From Alopecurus myosuroides (taxonomy: Eukaryota > Streptophyta > Magnoliopsida > Poales > Poaceae), in contig CM054060.1 of NCBI GenBank assembly GCA_028641055.1, forward strand, positions 296,043,480-296,107,479: a stretch of DNA of 64,000 nt. Direction: 5' to 3'. Position numbers and translations under genes: made by a program. The stretch's first letter is position 1. Each line of letters opens with the position of its first letter. A model generated the notes under the pieces. It saw only the letters and a list, made by a program, of their open reading frames with translations, was not told the DNA's origin and searched no databases. Shown here piece by piece: positions 50,401 through 60,546 of the stretch.

Positions 50401-52927
50401 AAGCCTCTGGTCCACTTGTTAAAAATTAACAAAAGACTAAACTAGCATCTAGTTCAATAACCATACTAGTCCTAAACATATAAAAGACCATCCAGTTGAG
50501 TTTGCATCAAAATTGATTTTTAATAATTTTATAAAAATCACCAAAGTGCTCTATGGTGTTTTACCAAATTGCATGCCATTTCGAAAATACTTGGAATTTG
50601 GAAGCTAGATTAATTGCTCCTGTTAGGAAATTTCAAGGGCTTTCCAATGAAATTGGCCTCACTTCATTCTGAGTTGTGAAATAAAAATGGTGCTCATTTT
50701 GGTGTTTCTGGTACCTGTTGCCAAATCATTTTTCATTGCAAAAATATCGATCCAAATGTAGATCTACAAGTTGGAGGTGGTTTAGAATTTGTTGCTTTAC
50801 ATCTGTGAATTTTGTTTTGGCCAAATTCATCTTTTAGGTTGCCTTTTTGGACCTAAAGTAACATGCAATGTTTCTGCAAAAATAAAATTGGAAAAACTAG
50901 TGTCATGGGCTAGATCTGCTAATTGGGCCGGCCAGATCCAAATGCACCGCGGGGGAATCCAGCCGTAGCCGCTGACCTGTGGGCCATTAGGCCACGCGGC
51001 AGCCACGCGGGCACAGCGAGGCCCCACGGGCAGGTTTGACCAGCTCCCGCACGGGTCAAGGGCGCTGACGTCGTGCGCGCGTCATCGCGACGTCACTCGC
51101 CGGCGGGAGAGCTCCGGCGAGGTTCCAAACCGCGATTCCGTTCACCGTTTTACAAACAAAAGTATCAACGCGTTGCTCTCGACTTGGGGATTCATCTAGG
51201 GGCAGCCTCGCTTCCCGGGAAGCAACCGGAGAGCGGCGGCGACGGACGGCGCACGGCGGCCCGAGAGGGAGCACGGCACGGCAGCGATTCGGAGGGAGAG
51301 GGAGAGGGGAAAAAGGGCGGCGAGGCGCGCCTGCTCACCACGAGCGCGCGGGGATGCTCGGAGAAGGCAGAGGAGGAGCGAGGCCGCGGCGATGCCTCGC
51401 CGGAGTCCGCCGGACTCGCAGACGAGGACTGGACGGCGCGGGCTCCCTGCGGCGCTTCGGCTCGATTCCATTTGCACCGAGCACCACCACGACGAGGTGG
51501 AGACGATGGCGCCAACGGCGAGCGGCGGCGAGCTCGGGAACGGCCGATCGACGGCGAGCCTTTTCGAGCTAGGGTTTCGGTTGAGATATTTTCAGCGGAG
51601 AGAGAGGGACTTCGAGGGGGAGAGAGAGGGGGAAGGTAGAGATACACATGGGGGGTTTTAACCATCTAGAAGCCTTCCACTCGAAGGCAATGGAGCATGG
51701 GCTTCCATGCCTCAACTTGCAGCTACAGGAAGAAGAAGGTGTGTGTGACTCAGCTTACAAAATGGTCCCTAGCAATTTACAACAAGGTCCTTTTCTTCTC
51801 TGAAAATTTATGTTTTCACTAGGCAAACAAAGTTATAAATTGAAATCCTTTTTCCCAAAATTCTTATTAGTATAGATGTACAACATATGTGAAAATTGGA
51901 TCCATTGGATACACTTTATAATTTAAAGTTGTTCAAATTCAAAATCTTACATAAATGGACATTTAATTTATTAACATACTTAGGAGCTTCCAAAAATGAT
52001 AATTTTTGGCACACATTCCTTATTTGATGTGTTCCTTATGTGGTAGAAAATTCAAGTCATTTTGAGTTACTTCATGGAACAAACTTGTTCAAATTTCAAA
52101 AAGGTGCTGTCAAGAAAACAGGGGTTTTTGGCAACTTAAACAATTCAAAAACTTGTGCCCTTTTGGTTTTCATCCTTATTTATAATATAGAGAATGTGGT
52201 ATTTATTTCATGGCATTTGGAAAAAGTTTGTAGACCAAACTTGTTCAAAATCTCAAATGTTGCTGTGGAGAAAACTCATGTTTTCAGGACTTTAATGGAT
52301 TCAATTTTTGGTCTCCTCTTGTGTGTGTTCCTTATTTGATATAAGGAAGCAATGGTATGAATTTCAAATCATTTTAAGAAAGTTTCCAATAGTAACTTGT
52401 TTTAGTTTTCTGTTTCTGGAAATATTGGAATTTCTATTTAAATAAGGCACTTGGCTTTTCTTTAACAATGCTTTGCCAAAATATTTATGTGACTAGAGAT
52501 AGCAAGTCAATGCTCTCCAATACCTTTGTTTTTAATCTTGCAAGGTTGGAAAAACATTTGATAATATTTTGGTGAAGCATTTAAGAATGCCTCTTTTTCC
52601 TGATAATCTTTTATGGAAATTTTATTAAGTGTTTCCTCTTTCTTAATTTGGGACTTGGAATTATATTCAACAAGTATGGGATTCATAAGATGTTTTTGGA
52701 AAACCCTTTGATCAATATTTACTTTAGAAAATATTGTCAAGGTCATTGGAACAATATGTTGAATATTTTTAGTTTACTGCTTTGCTATCTTTTTAAGTTT
52801 GCAAGTTTATATAATTAGTTTGTTTAGTTGCACTTAAACAAACACAAACAAACACAACCAAGGTTTATTAGTCAAGCAATTAGCAAAACAACTGTGTTAA
52901 CAGGTATTCCAAAATTGGGATGTGACA
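47468..52927 (-). repeat. LARD LTR3 (5460 bp), 5' LTR in element orientation, with a 648-bp deletion
   Basis: Compared with LTR2 it lacks 648 bases (equivalent to 40813-41460). The join at 50467-50471 retains one TAGT of the two TAGT copies that flank the missing segment in LTR2. The GC-rich island is present at 50930-51660. The LTR ends gggatgtgaca at 52927 and is followed by the TSD CTTTG. Confidence 0.9.
50930..51660 (-). other. GC-rich island within LARD LTR3
   Basis: The third copy of the island. One base fewer at about 51161 (acaaaagtatc for acaaaaggtatc) merges two frames that are separate in LTR1 and LTR2, producing the long ORF 51073-51639. This shows that the ORFs are not conserved as proteins. 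Confidence 0.5.
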
Positions 52928-53286
52928 CTTTGTGGCGAAACTGACACCCCTCCAATGAGACGTACTCCCTTAACAAGGAGGAACTCGGGAATACATCGTG
53001 TTTCCGCGTGCTTCCTATCGGTTACCTCATTACCCTCTCCTTTACTTGTGCTTGTATTATATTTGTTGTTGTTCTTGTCATATAGGTAAATTCACCATAG
53101 TTGCATTATCTAGAGAATTTACCTTTGTGTCAAGCCTTAATTTGAAGAAAAATTAAAATTGGTCGTAGAACGTATTCACCCCCCTCTGGGTGCACATACT
53201 ATCCGTTCAACAGGGTCATGTCGATACTAGAAGCACTTGTCGAATGGGTGTTATTCAGCCTATCTTCAGCCGAGATGAATGGTGGC

Positions 53287-54867
53287 TGTTGGCTGGCGTT
53301 GGTAAACCCCAAGAGAAAGGTTGTGAAGAGTGCAGCAGCAAGTTTTCCCTCAGAAAAAAAACCAAGGTTGAATCGACCAGTAGGAGAACAAGCAACTTCT
53401 GAAGGTTGATGGAGCTGAGATGGGAGGGCGCACTACCGGTTCAGCAGCAACGTGGAACCTACACAACACAATCAGTTCACTTTGCCCCCAACGAAGCCGT
53501 GAGGTAGTCAATCTCACCGGTTTTGCTGAACACAAAGAGGTTAAACGTATGGTGTGGAAAATAGTATGAGAACAATATGAAAACAGCAGTAGCAGTGTGA
53601 AAACAGTGGAAGCAGTATGTGTATTATTAGTATGAGAAAACGGACCGGGGTCCATAGTGCACTAGTGGTGTCTCTCCATAAAAGATAGCTAACATGCGTG
53701 GTGAACAAATTACAGTTGGGAAATTGATAGATAATGAAACATGCATGACATAAAGATTACTATGAGATTCATGCGGGCATTATAACAAAATACACAGATC
53801 GTCATCCAACTGCACCTATGACTAATATTCCACCCTCCGAATATCATCCGAACAAACGTTGTGTATTAAGTTGCAAGAAATAAATCATCGTAGTAAGCAA
53901 AGTGTGTAATGTAAACAAATTAAACATCGTTGTTTTCTCCCTAATGGCAACATCACATCCTCCATCCGTCACGTTTATGTCACTCGAGCACAGATGCAAA
54001 GGAGGCATGAACCCACTATCGAGCATAAATACTCCCTCTTGGAGTCACTAGCATCTACTTGGCCAGAGCATCTACTAACAATGGAGAGCATGCAAGATCA
54101 TAAATAACATACACATGAAGACAACATGATAGATTTATAATAAAGAGACATAGCATTCAATAATCATCGGATCCCAGCAAACACAACATGTAGCATTACA
54201 ATAAGATGATCTCGATCATGCGAGGCAGCTCACGCGATCCAAACATGAGGCATAAAGAGGAGAGGACAACCATCTAGCTACTTCTATGGACCCGTAGTCC
54301 AAGGATGAACAACTCACACATCACTCCGGAGGCGGGCATGGTGGTGTAGACCCCTCCGGTGATGATTTTCCCTCCCAGTAGGGTGCCGGGGAGAACTCCA
54401 GAACCCTCCCAATCTCGGGTTGACGATGACAGCGGCCTCGGGTCTTTTTCATGGAAAAGTGGTATATTTTTAGGGTTCACGCATCGGGAGGAATATATGG
54501 GCGAAAGGGCGATGGCGCTGGGCGCCCGAGGGGCCCACACCACCCCTAGGCGCGGCCAGGGGGCGCGCGCGCTGCCCTATGGTGTGGCCTCTCTGTGGCC
54601 CCCCTCCGGGCCTCTCTTGGACTCCGTGGAAACTTACGGAATTCTAAGACTTCCAAGCTTCGAATTTTCCAATTTCGAGAATATTTCCAGAACAACATTT
54701 CTGAAACTTAAAACAGCAGAAAACATGAACTGGCTCTGTGGCATCTTGTCAATAGGTTAGTCCCGGAAAATCGATAAAAATGACAGAAAGTGTAAGGAAA
54801 ACATGTAGCATATGGCATGAAAACAACACAGAACATCAGAAATTAAGTGTACGTTTATGACGTATCA
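53287..54867 (-). mobile_element. Solo LTR of a gypsy element (1581 bp)
   Basis: On the minus strand it starts TGATACGTCATAAACGTACAC at 54867 and ends CCAACGCCAGCCAACA at 53287. Perfect TSDs GTGGC flank it (53282-53286 and 54868-54872). The interior follows the same plan as the gypsy LTRs at 1761-3401 and 4967-6592, including the CTCGAGCACAG segment and a GC-rich part around 54500-54610. There is no PBS or internal domain next to either end, so it is a solo LTR formed by LTR-LTR recombination. Confidence 0.85.
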
Positions 54868-54872
54868 GTGGC

Positions 54873-55478
54873 ACATAGTGGCGGACCCATATACTTTTGT
54901 TTGCTGGCGCAGACATTCACGGGGAAAAAAATTAACACACAAATCCATGTACTAGATAAAATGATGAAAGTGACGGTTCTCAAAAGATTCAATTGCAGCG
55001 ACCAATGAAACACAACCACAAATAACATGAATAAACAATCAAACTTAGAACCAAGTAACCAACTTGTGTCATCTCCATTTTCCTCCTCCCGATGCTCCAC
55101 CTCATGTTCGTGTGCTTGGGAATACCCGAGGTAAGTTTTCTTCACCACATCACGCCGTCGTGCTGTTGGAGATTCCGGTGGATCCTTTACTTCTGCTGCC
55201 CCGTTGGATCGAGGGAACGGAGGTCGTCATCAAGCCGTACGTGTGACCGATCATGGAAGCGTTGCCGGATTGTAGTGAACATCTTCACGATCTTGAGATC
55301 GAAATGTGTTCGACTACATCACCAACACGATTTGATCTTTTAATGCTTTGTGTTTTCGAGGGTATGTTCTTCTAAGACTCTCTCTATACTTGTTGCTTAC
55401 ATCCTCTAGATTAGATATTGGCCCTTCGTGTGTTCTTCGCGTAGAATTTTTTTTGTTTTCAATGCTACAAACCCACCA
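54873..55478 (+). repeat. Right part of the 5' LTR of the decayed copia element
   Basis: The LTR end lies at ctacaaacccacca (55465-55478), directly before the PBS. The transcribed part includes gttcgactacatcaccaacacg (about 55308), typical of the R/U5 region of BARE-1/Angela-like LTRs. The start of the LTR cannot be placed; only about 600 bases are present. Confidence 0.6.
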
Positions 55479-55479
55479 G

Positions 55480-55492
55480 TGGCATCAGAGCC
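55480..55492 (+). other. Primer-binding site of the decayed copia element
   Basis: TGGCATCAGAGCC, one mismatch from the initiator tRNA-Met complement, one base after the LTR end. Confidence 0.78.
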
Positions 55493-57079
55493 GGATCTAT
55501 GCATAGATGTTTTGTACGGGTAGAGCACATAGGTGTATGTGGGTGTTGATGATCATGTTATTGCCTCCTTGGGTATTTTTGATCTTAGTGGAATAGTGGG
55601 ATGAAGTGGCCTGGACTAACTTTACATGTCCACGTACATGAGACTTGTCCCACAACTGACATGCCACTTGCATTGCGTAAGTGGCTCAGCGGGTCTCAAA
55701 TATCTCCCACTATAGTTAAGATCTAATATACAATGGGTTGTTCATTAATATTTTTTTTAACAATATTGTGGTTCGTGTTCGCAAGTTTGAACTGTTTTAT
55801 CTTTGAAAGCCCTAAGCCACATAAAATATGAAAAAATAAACTAGAGGCGTCTAACTTGTTTTTGCAGGGCATGCGATGTGATATGGTCAATGTTACAAAT
55901 TTGATGCATGAAATGATATCTTTTGTAGATTATGACATACCGGCATGAGCCCTATGGTTGTCTTATTATTTATGGCATGCGTGTTCTATATCATATCCAT
56001 GTGATATGTTGTAATTTTGAGGGACAATCAAGATGGAGGCGCCTTGGACCTTGGCGCCACGCCGGTGGGATGATGGAGATCATACCATGATGCACAAGAT
56101 GGAGATCAAGTGCAAGAAGGACCATATCATATCACACTATTCATGCATGTGATGTTAATCCTTTTAGGCATCTTATTTTTCTTAGATCATGACAGTAGCA
56201 TTATAAGATGATCCCTCTCATTTAATATCAAGATAATAATGTGTTCTTCCTTAGTATGCACAGTTAAGAAAGTTCCTCGTTTCTAGACACCACGTGATGA
56301 TCGGGTGTGATAGACTCAACGTTCGCATAAAACGGGTGTTGACGATCCTAGCATGTACAGATATGGCCTCGGAACACATGCAAATACTACGGTTCTACTT
56401 GGCGAGTCTAACATGTACACACATGGCCTTGTAACACAGAACTCAAAGGAAAAGCTTGATTCATATGGATGATATGATGAACATGTCGATGTTTGCCTTT
56501 GCAACTACATCATCTCACGCGATGATCGGTTTTGGTGTAGTGAATTTGATTTGTGTCATCATTAAAACGACTAGAGGGATGCTGTTTTTGAGTGGGAGTT
56601 CATGTATTAATTTTTAAATTAACTTGAAATTAATTTATCATGAATTGCCAATCAAAGTGAAGTTGCATAAATTGTAGTAGTCATTGGCATCCATGAACTA
56701 CCTTACACTTAGATTGTGAATTGAGATATAACTTTTATGATCCGGTAAAAACCATTTTTGACTGGTACCGTATTAGTGAAATTTAAAATTGAGTCTTATT
56801 GTAGACTTTTGGTATAACCTACCTAGCTCCACATGATTAATGATTGATTGATATAGATGGAAAATTATTCCTACTTATAATCCAGTATCATGCTTGCGTC
56901 CATAATACTTGATCTTTAAAAAAATGTTTTGGTAGTTAAGGTAATCAAGGAGCTAAAAAGAATTGTTTTCAGAAACAAGAGAGGAGTGAAAGATATATTG
57001 ATATCTAGAACCTTGTTTGTAGCAACATGACTAGGTATAATTTAGTGTGACAATGTGTGCTTATATTATTTGAATATAT

Positions 57080-57200
57080 GCAATGATTGAAGACGCTAGG
57101 CATTTGAATCTCCCAAGAAGTTGGGCGCTAATATTATCCTCTAAATTCCTTCCTTCGAGGTATAGTAGCCTCATCACAAAATTGTTACGATGGTATGGAT
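57080..57200 (+). pseudogene. Copia gag relic
   Basis: The frame reads MIEDARHLNLPRSWALILSS, then KFLPSRYSSLITKL, a worn version of the capsid segment with a Leu-Pro, then SLP/FLP-x-x-Y/F motif of BARE-1/Angela Gag. Only this block is recognisable. Confidence 0.45.
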
Positions 57201-58039
57201 TAAAAGTAAGGAAAAATGTTTACCTTTCTTGAAGATTTCTAAGAGTGAAATCTGGAACAATGCTAATAATATGGTGATATTAGTAGAACAATCAACTCCA
57301 AAGTATGACTCAATGGGTTATAGTATATGACTAACACACCAAGAAAAATGTGCTAGTTCGACTCGCATTGTTTGATATTGAATGATTCTTCTGTAAGGGA
57401 AAAGGAATTTTGAAAATAGAATTACAAAAGGTATATGGCAGAAAAGAAAATAACTGGAAAATTCCAGCTCGGGAGTATATGCTTGATATACAAGCTATAA
57501 ATATATTGCTAGTTAACAAAGTATTTTTTGGATATTTTGATACCAGATTGGTTGGTATGAATTTTCATACAAAGCAACACAATGGAAGAAATACAAGGGC
57601 CTAAAAAGAACTAGTAAAATATGTGGTATCGATCAAAACAAGAACGTAAATAAAGTGTTATCTAGTTCACTATCGTATCGAACCAAATCTTCAAAATTTA
57701 TTTTAAGAACTTAATAAGTTGTTATTTTGTTCCGGTCTTTTGTGAGAACAAATAAGATTGTTCAAACTATGACAATATTCCATAATTGATAGATGAGTTA
57801 ATATAAATCTTATTGGTAAATTAAACTTCTATAAGACTAAATGCTAAAGGTCGCAAGACGTAAAATTATAGAATTTCACTTAATTGTGCACTGCCATTTT
57901 AGTTCATATTGGAAAGGAAAACATGAAGGAACTCCATGTTAATGGACTTCTGGAGTCATTTTGTTTTTAATAAATTTACACTTGTGAGACCTATTCCAAA
58001 AGATGACTAAAACTACGTTCATAGGCCAACGTAGAATGG

Positions 58040-58410
58040 ACAACTAATTTAATGGAAATTATACATATTGATGTATAGAGTCCATTATGTGTAGTCGTGT
58101 GCGTTGGATTAATTTTCCTTCGTAAAATTCCACCAATGATTTGAGTAGATATATGAGTATATCTATTTAATTATAAAGGAGTTTAACATTTTTGAATTAG
58201 TTCAAAGTATTTTTTAGTATGAAGTAAAAATAATCATAACAATAGAATAAAGTATTTATGATTGGATCATAAAGGATAAAGTTTGAGTTATGAGTTTAGC
58301 AAAATATCTTAGGAGTTGCAGAATTGTTCTACAGCTAATCCTTCTCGAAAACCCCACATAAGTATGGAGTGTTCGAGAGACATAATCAAACTTTGTTGGA
58401 CATGGTAAGA
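58040..58410 (+). pseudogene. Copia integrase relic
   Basis: DNA at 58056-58190 (ggaaattatacatattgatg ... gatttgagtagatatatgag) corresponds to the integrase segment LEIIHTDV(C)GP ... DDFSRYGYIYL. DNA at 58358-58410 (gagtgttcgagagacataat ... ttgttggacatggtaaga) corresponds to GVSERRNRTLLDMVRS, the segment around the catalytic Glu. Stops and indels lie between them, so the domain is dead. Confidence 0.6.
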
Positions 58411-58989
58411 TAAATAAAATGCCATTATAATTTTGTAGTTTATAGATTAGAGGCAACCTCTTTTACGCTGAAAAGAGCACCATCATGATCCTTTGAAATT
58501 GACACCATATTAGTCATGGCTTGGGTGGTGATCCGAATTGTCTTTTCTTAAAATGTTGGTATGCATAGCATGTGTAAAATGTTTACAATAAAATGATAAA
58601 TACATGGTTATAAGGTTACCCCAAAGAAACAATTAGGCATTTCTCATATCACCGAACCAAAGACAAATGTTGTTTGTTAGAAAGGGGTTAATTTCTCGAG
58701 AAAATAGTTCTTGCGAAAGAAGTGAGTGGGAGGACAGTACAAACTCAACGAGATTAGAGAATCTTTGTTATCATGTCAAGAGTAGCGCATCACTGGAAGT
58801 TGTTCTGGGGTTTCATATTTTGACTAAGTAGAAGACACTACATGTGTTGTAGATACTTAGAATGAGTTTGCAAACTAAACCATGAAGGTCGTAAACCTTT
58901 TTACTTAGACCAACCTATGGTTTGAGAAAGGAGTGTTGTTTTGACAACAAAGGACCTGCAACTTATAAAGAAAGAAAATTATGGGCTCT

Positions 58990-59460
58990 GACTTTGTAAA
59001 TTGGCTATGAGTCATTATATATGAGATAGTATTCATGTATGAATATCAAGTATTGACTTGGTAGTCCTTTCGAAAGGTATGAAGCCTAACGATTGCAAAC
59101 GGGTCTATATGGCAAAAAGACATGGATAGTTACACCCATTGAAAGTTCGACTTGTCGAAAAGATGTTTTCAACAAATTTCAAAGAGTTGACTACGACAAG
59201 ATTTTGATCTTTTGTAGTGATACTTTAGTCTTTGCGGATAGTCCTAGAAAAAGTTACTCCCTCCGTCCACTTTTATAAGGCACACTTCTTAACATTTCAA
59301 TAGTAAGAAGTGTGCCTTATAAAAGTGGACGGAGGGAGTACCTATTTTGATATGGCAGTTGAATAACAAAACCGACTTTCCTCCCTAGGAAGTTTGACCA
59401 AGGATGTGTAATTGACACGGTCTGAGGTTTTTGTAAAAATCAAAATGTTGCTTGTCGAGA
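58990..59460 (+). pseudogene. Copia reverse transcriptase relic, interrupted by a MITE
   Basis: Before the MITE, one frame gives WQKDMDSYTHxKFDLSKRCFQQISKS-like text once indels are allowed, matching KKKTD-x-x-GNVxxYKARLVAKGFxQxxGVDYDE. The stretch ctacgacaagattttgat (59186) equals YDETF. After the MITE, ccgactttcctccctaggaag (59373) and gatgtgtaattgacacggtc (59403) match the TAFLNGxLEEDVYMTQPEGF segment. The YVDD motif is lost. Confidence 0.6.
59257..59338. mobile_element. Stowaway-type MITE, perfect hairpin
   Basis: The element begins CTCCCTCCGTCCACTTTTAT and ends with the exact inverse, with TA on both sides (59255-59256 and 59339-59340). This is the standard Stowaway (Tc1/mariner) terminal sequence and target. 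The arms are 35 bases each and match perfectly around a 12-base centre (acatttcaatag), so the whole 82-bp element can fold into one hairpin. It sits in the decayed copia RT. Confidence 0.93.
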
Positions 59461-60404
59461 CATCGTAGTAGTTTTCATAGACGGGGGTGCCATGAGACTA
59501 CGGTAGAGACGTGGGGTAACGGGATAGCGTAGTAACACAGAACACGGGATTTTACCCAGGTTCGGTACGTCGCGACAGTACGGCGTACCTACTCCTGCAC
59601 TTCTCACTAATTGGGACTAAAGCCCGTTTATCAGGGTTACAATGTGAGGGTGTAGATCTAGCTTCTCGGCGAGGATGAGCTTCTCGGCGAGTTGCGTAGA
59701 GCTTGAACTTGTGTCTAACTTCACTTGTTTAATCTATCTCCCGTCCGGCTTTATATAATAGCCGGATTAGGGCTTACAGAATAGGAAACCTAGAAGACTA
59801 CGTTAACTTGTAACTTGGAAAGCAAGGAATCCGTCTTCTCCTCCAAGCCAGATCACGTGGGCCGTGATCCGGGTTCTTCTAGAATCCGACTTCTGCGCGT
59901 CGGACTACTGGGCCGCCCAATGGACCTAAGCCCATTACCATGTAGGCCACCCTGGTAGTACGGCTCTTTGTCTACCATCTTCTATACCCCTATTCAGTAT
60001 ATATCCGACAGTAGCCCCCAGGAAGGATCAAAACTCTGATTCTCCGTCTTTCGTCAAATACATTTTGTCCGGGAAATCTTGATTCAGCAGTCTTGATTCT
60101 TTCTACTTTCCTTTTGAAGGAGATGGTAACATATATCTCGGAACCATGAAAATCTGGCTTTTCTTCTCGCGATCCTTCGCGGAAAAGGAACTTCTAACGT
60201 CAGCGCTTTAATCATGCTGACGCAGGCGACGCTTGGTTTCACGCAGGAAACCCTGCAACGTATCTCTGACAGATTCTCACGGGAAACGAGGAGATAGCCA
60301 TCATTCCCCTGTCGTTATATTTCCCGTAGTTTCCGTCGAGCGACACGCGTCGAGCATCCAACGGTCGAAAGAGCCGTTGGCACGTATCTAAACGGATTTC
60401 TGGC
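59461..60404 (+). other. Unclassified region upstream of the transposon-borne gene
   Basis: No ORF with recognisable motifs. It contains ttttacccaggttcggtacg (about 59554) and cagtagcccccag (about 60009), text common in the LTRs or untranslated parts of grass gypsy elements. A tandem gcttctcggcgag lies at about 59659 and 59679, and a CACGTG at about 59855. It is plausibly an LTR plus leader of the element that carries the gene at 60547, but I could not find its ends or a TSD. Confidence 0.45.
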
Positions 60405-60412
60405 TATAAATA
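60405..60412 (+). promoter_or_regulatory. TATA box of the transposon-borne gene
   Basis: TATAAATA in the context ggctataaatagcc, about 140 bases before the ATG at 60547. A transcript start about 30 bases downstream would give a leader of roughly 105 bases (ctttcctcactccctcactg region), a common plant arrangement. Confidence 0.6.
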
Positions 60413-60546
60413 GCCATCATCGTCCTCATCGGAAACTTTCCTCACTCCCTCACTGCCCACACCATTGACGCGCACGCGAGCTCGAGAGCAAGTCCTTGTT
60501 CCAGGCGCACTTAGCATCCAAACGCACCGAAACGCGCCACCAAAAG

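Larger units (their letters stand above)
28156..52927 (-). mobile_element. Tandem LARD: three LTRs and two non-coding internal domains
   Basis: A 24,772-bp element flanked by perfect 5-bp TSDs CTTTG (28151-28155 and 52928-52932). Plus-strand order: LTR1 28156-34260, INT1 34261-37810, LTR2 37811-43917, INT2 43918-47467, LTR3 47468-52927. Every LTR starts tgtaaggaccccag and ends aattgggatgtgaca on the plus strand. The PBS (TGGTATCAGAGCC) and the PPT are on the minus strand, so the element is transcribed from right to left. Very long LTRs and a roughly 3.5-kb domain without coding capacity fit the LARD class described in Triticeae (for example Sukkula in barley). It is the youngest insertion of the nest. 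The structure could arise by unequal LTR-LTR exchange, or from joined cDNA copies. Confidence 0.92.
4853..53209 (+). mobile_element. Old Ty1/copia retrotransposon interrupted by three later insertions
   Basis: The element runs from TGAAAGTGCATTTC (4853) to ATCCGTTCA (53209), flanked by ATAGG (4848-4852) and ACAGG (53210-53214), a 5-bp duplication with one mismatch. Without its insertions it is about 10.7 kb: two LTRs of about 1.26 kb, an iMet PBS at 18950, gag-pol in copia order (PR, IN, RT, RNase H), an accessory ORF, and a PPT at 27143. The 5' LTR is split by a gypsy element and a LARD solo LTR, and the 3' LTR by a tandem LARD. The LTRs differ at about 37 of ~340 positions in a hand-aligned stretch (18193-18530 against 27680-28010), so it is the oldest element of the nest. 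The long accessory ORF between pol and the 3' LTR suggests the SIRE/Maximus lineage; I cannot name the family. Confidence 0.88.
27156..53209 (+). repeat. 3' LTR of the copia element, split by the tandem LARD
   Basis: Pieces 27156-28155 and 52933-53209, about 1.28 kb in total. It carries the unoccupied versions of the two sites used in the 5' LTR: ATCAC at 27266-27270 for the gypsy element and AGAGG at 27648-27652 for the LARD solo LTR. It ends ATCCGTTCA at 53209 and is followed by the TSD ACAGG. Confidence 0.88.
54873..59460 (+). mobile_element. Heavily decayed copia element, BARE-1/Angela-like
   Basis: An LTR end (to 55478), a PBS and a leader are followed by scattered gag, integrase and RT relics in the right order, with no long ORF. 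Leader text such as ctaacttgtttttgcagggcatg (about 55851) and acaccacgtgatgatcgggtg (about 56287) matches the untranslated leader of BARE-1/Angela elements as I remember it. The left LTR boundary is not visible; a 3' LTR was not found, since RNase H and everything beyond is replaced by other sequence after about 59460. Many small indels and stops make it one of the oldest elements here. Confidence 0.72.

Noticed and set aside
28156..52927. A ~9.65-kb periodicity that might be a satellite or an assembly duplication
   Set aside because: The period equals one LTR plus one internal domain, outer TSDs match, and the copies differ by scattered bases and a 648-bp deletion. A tandem retroelement explains it better.
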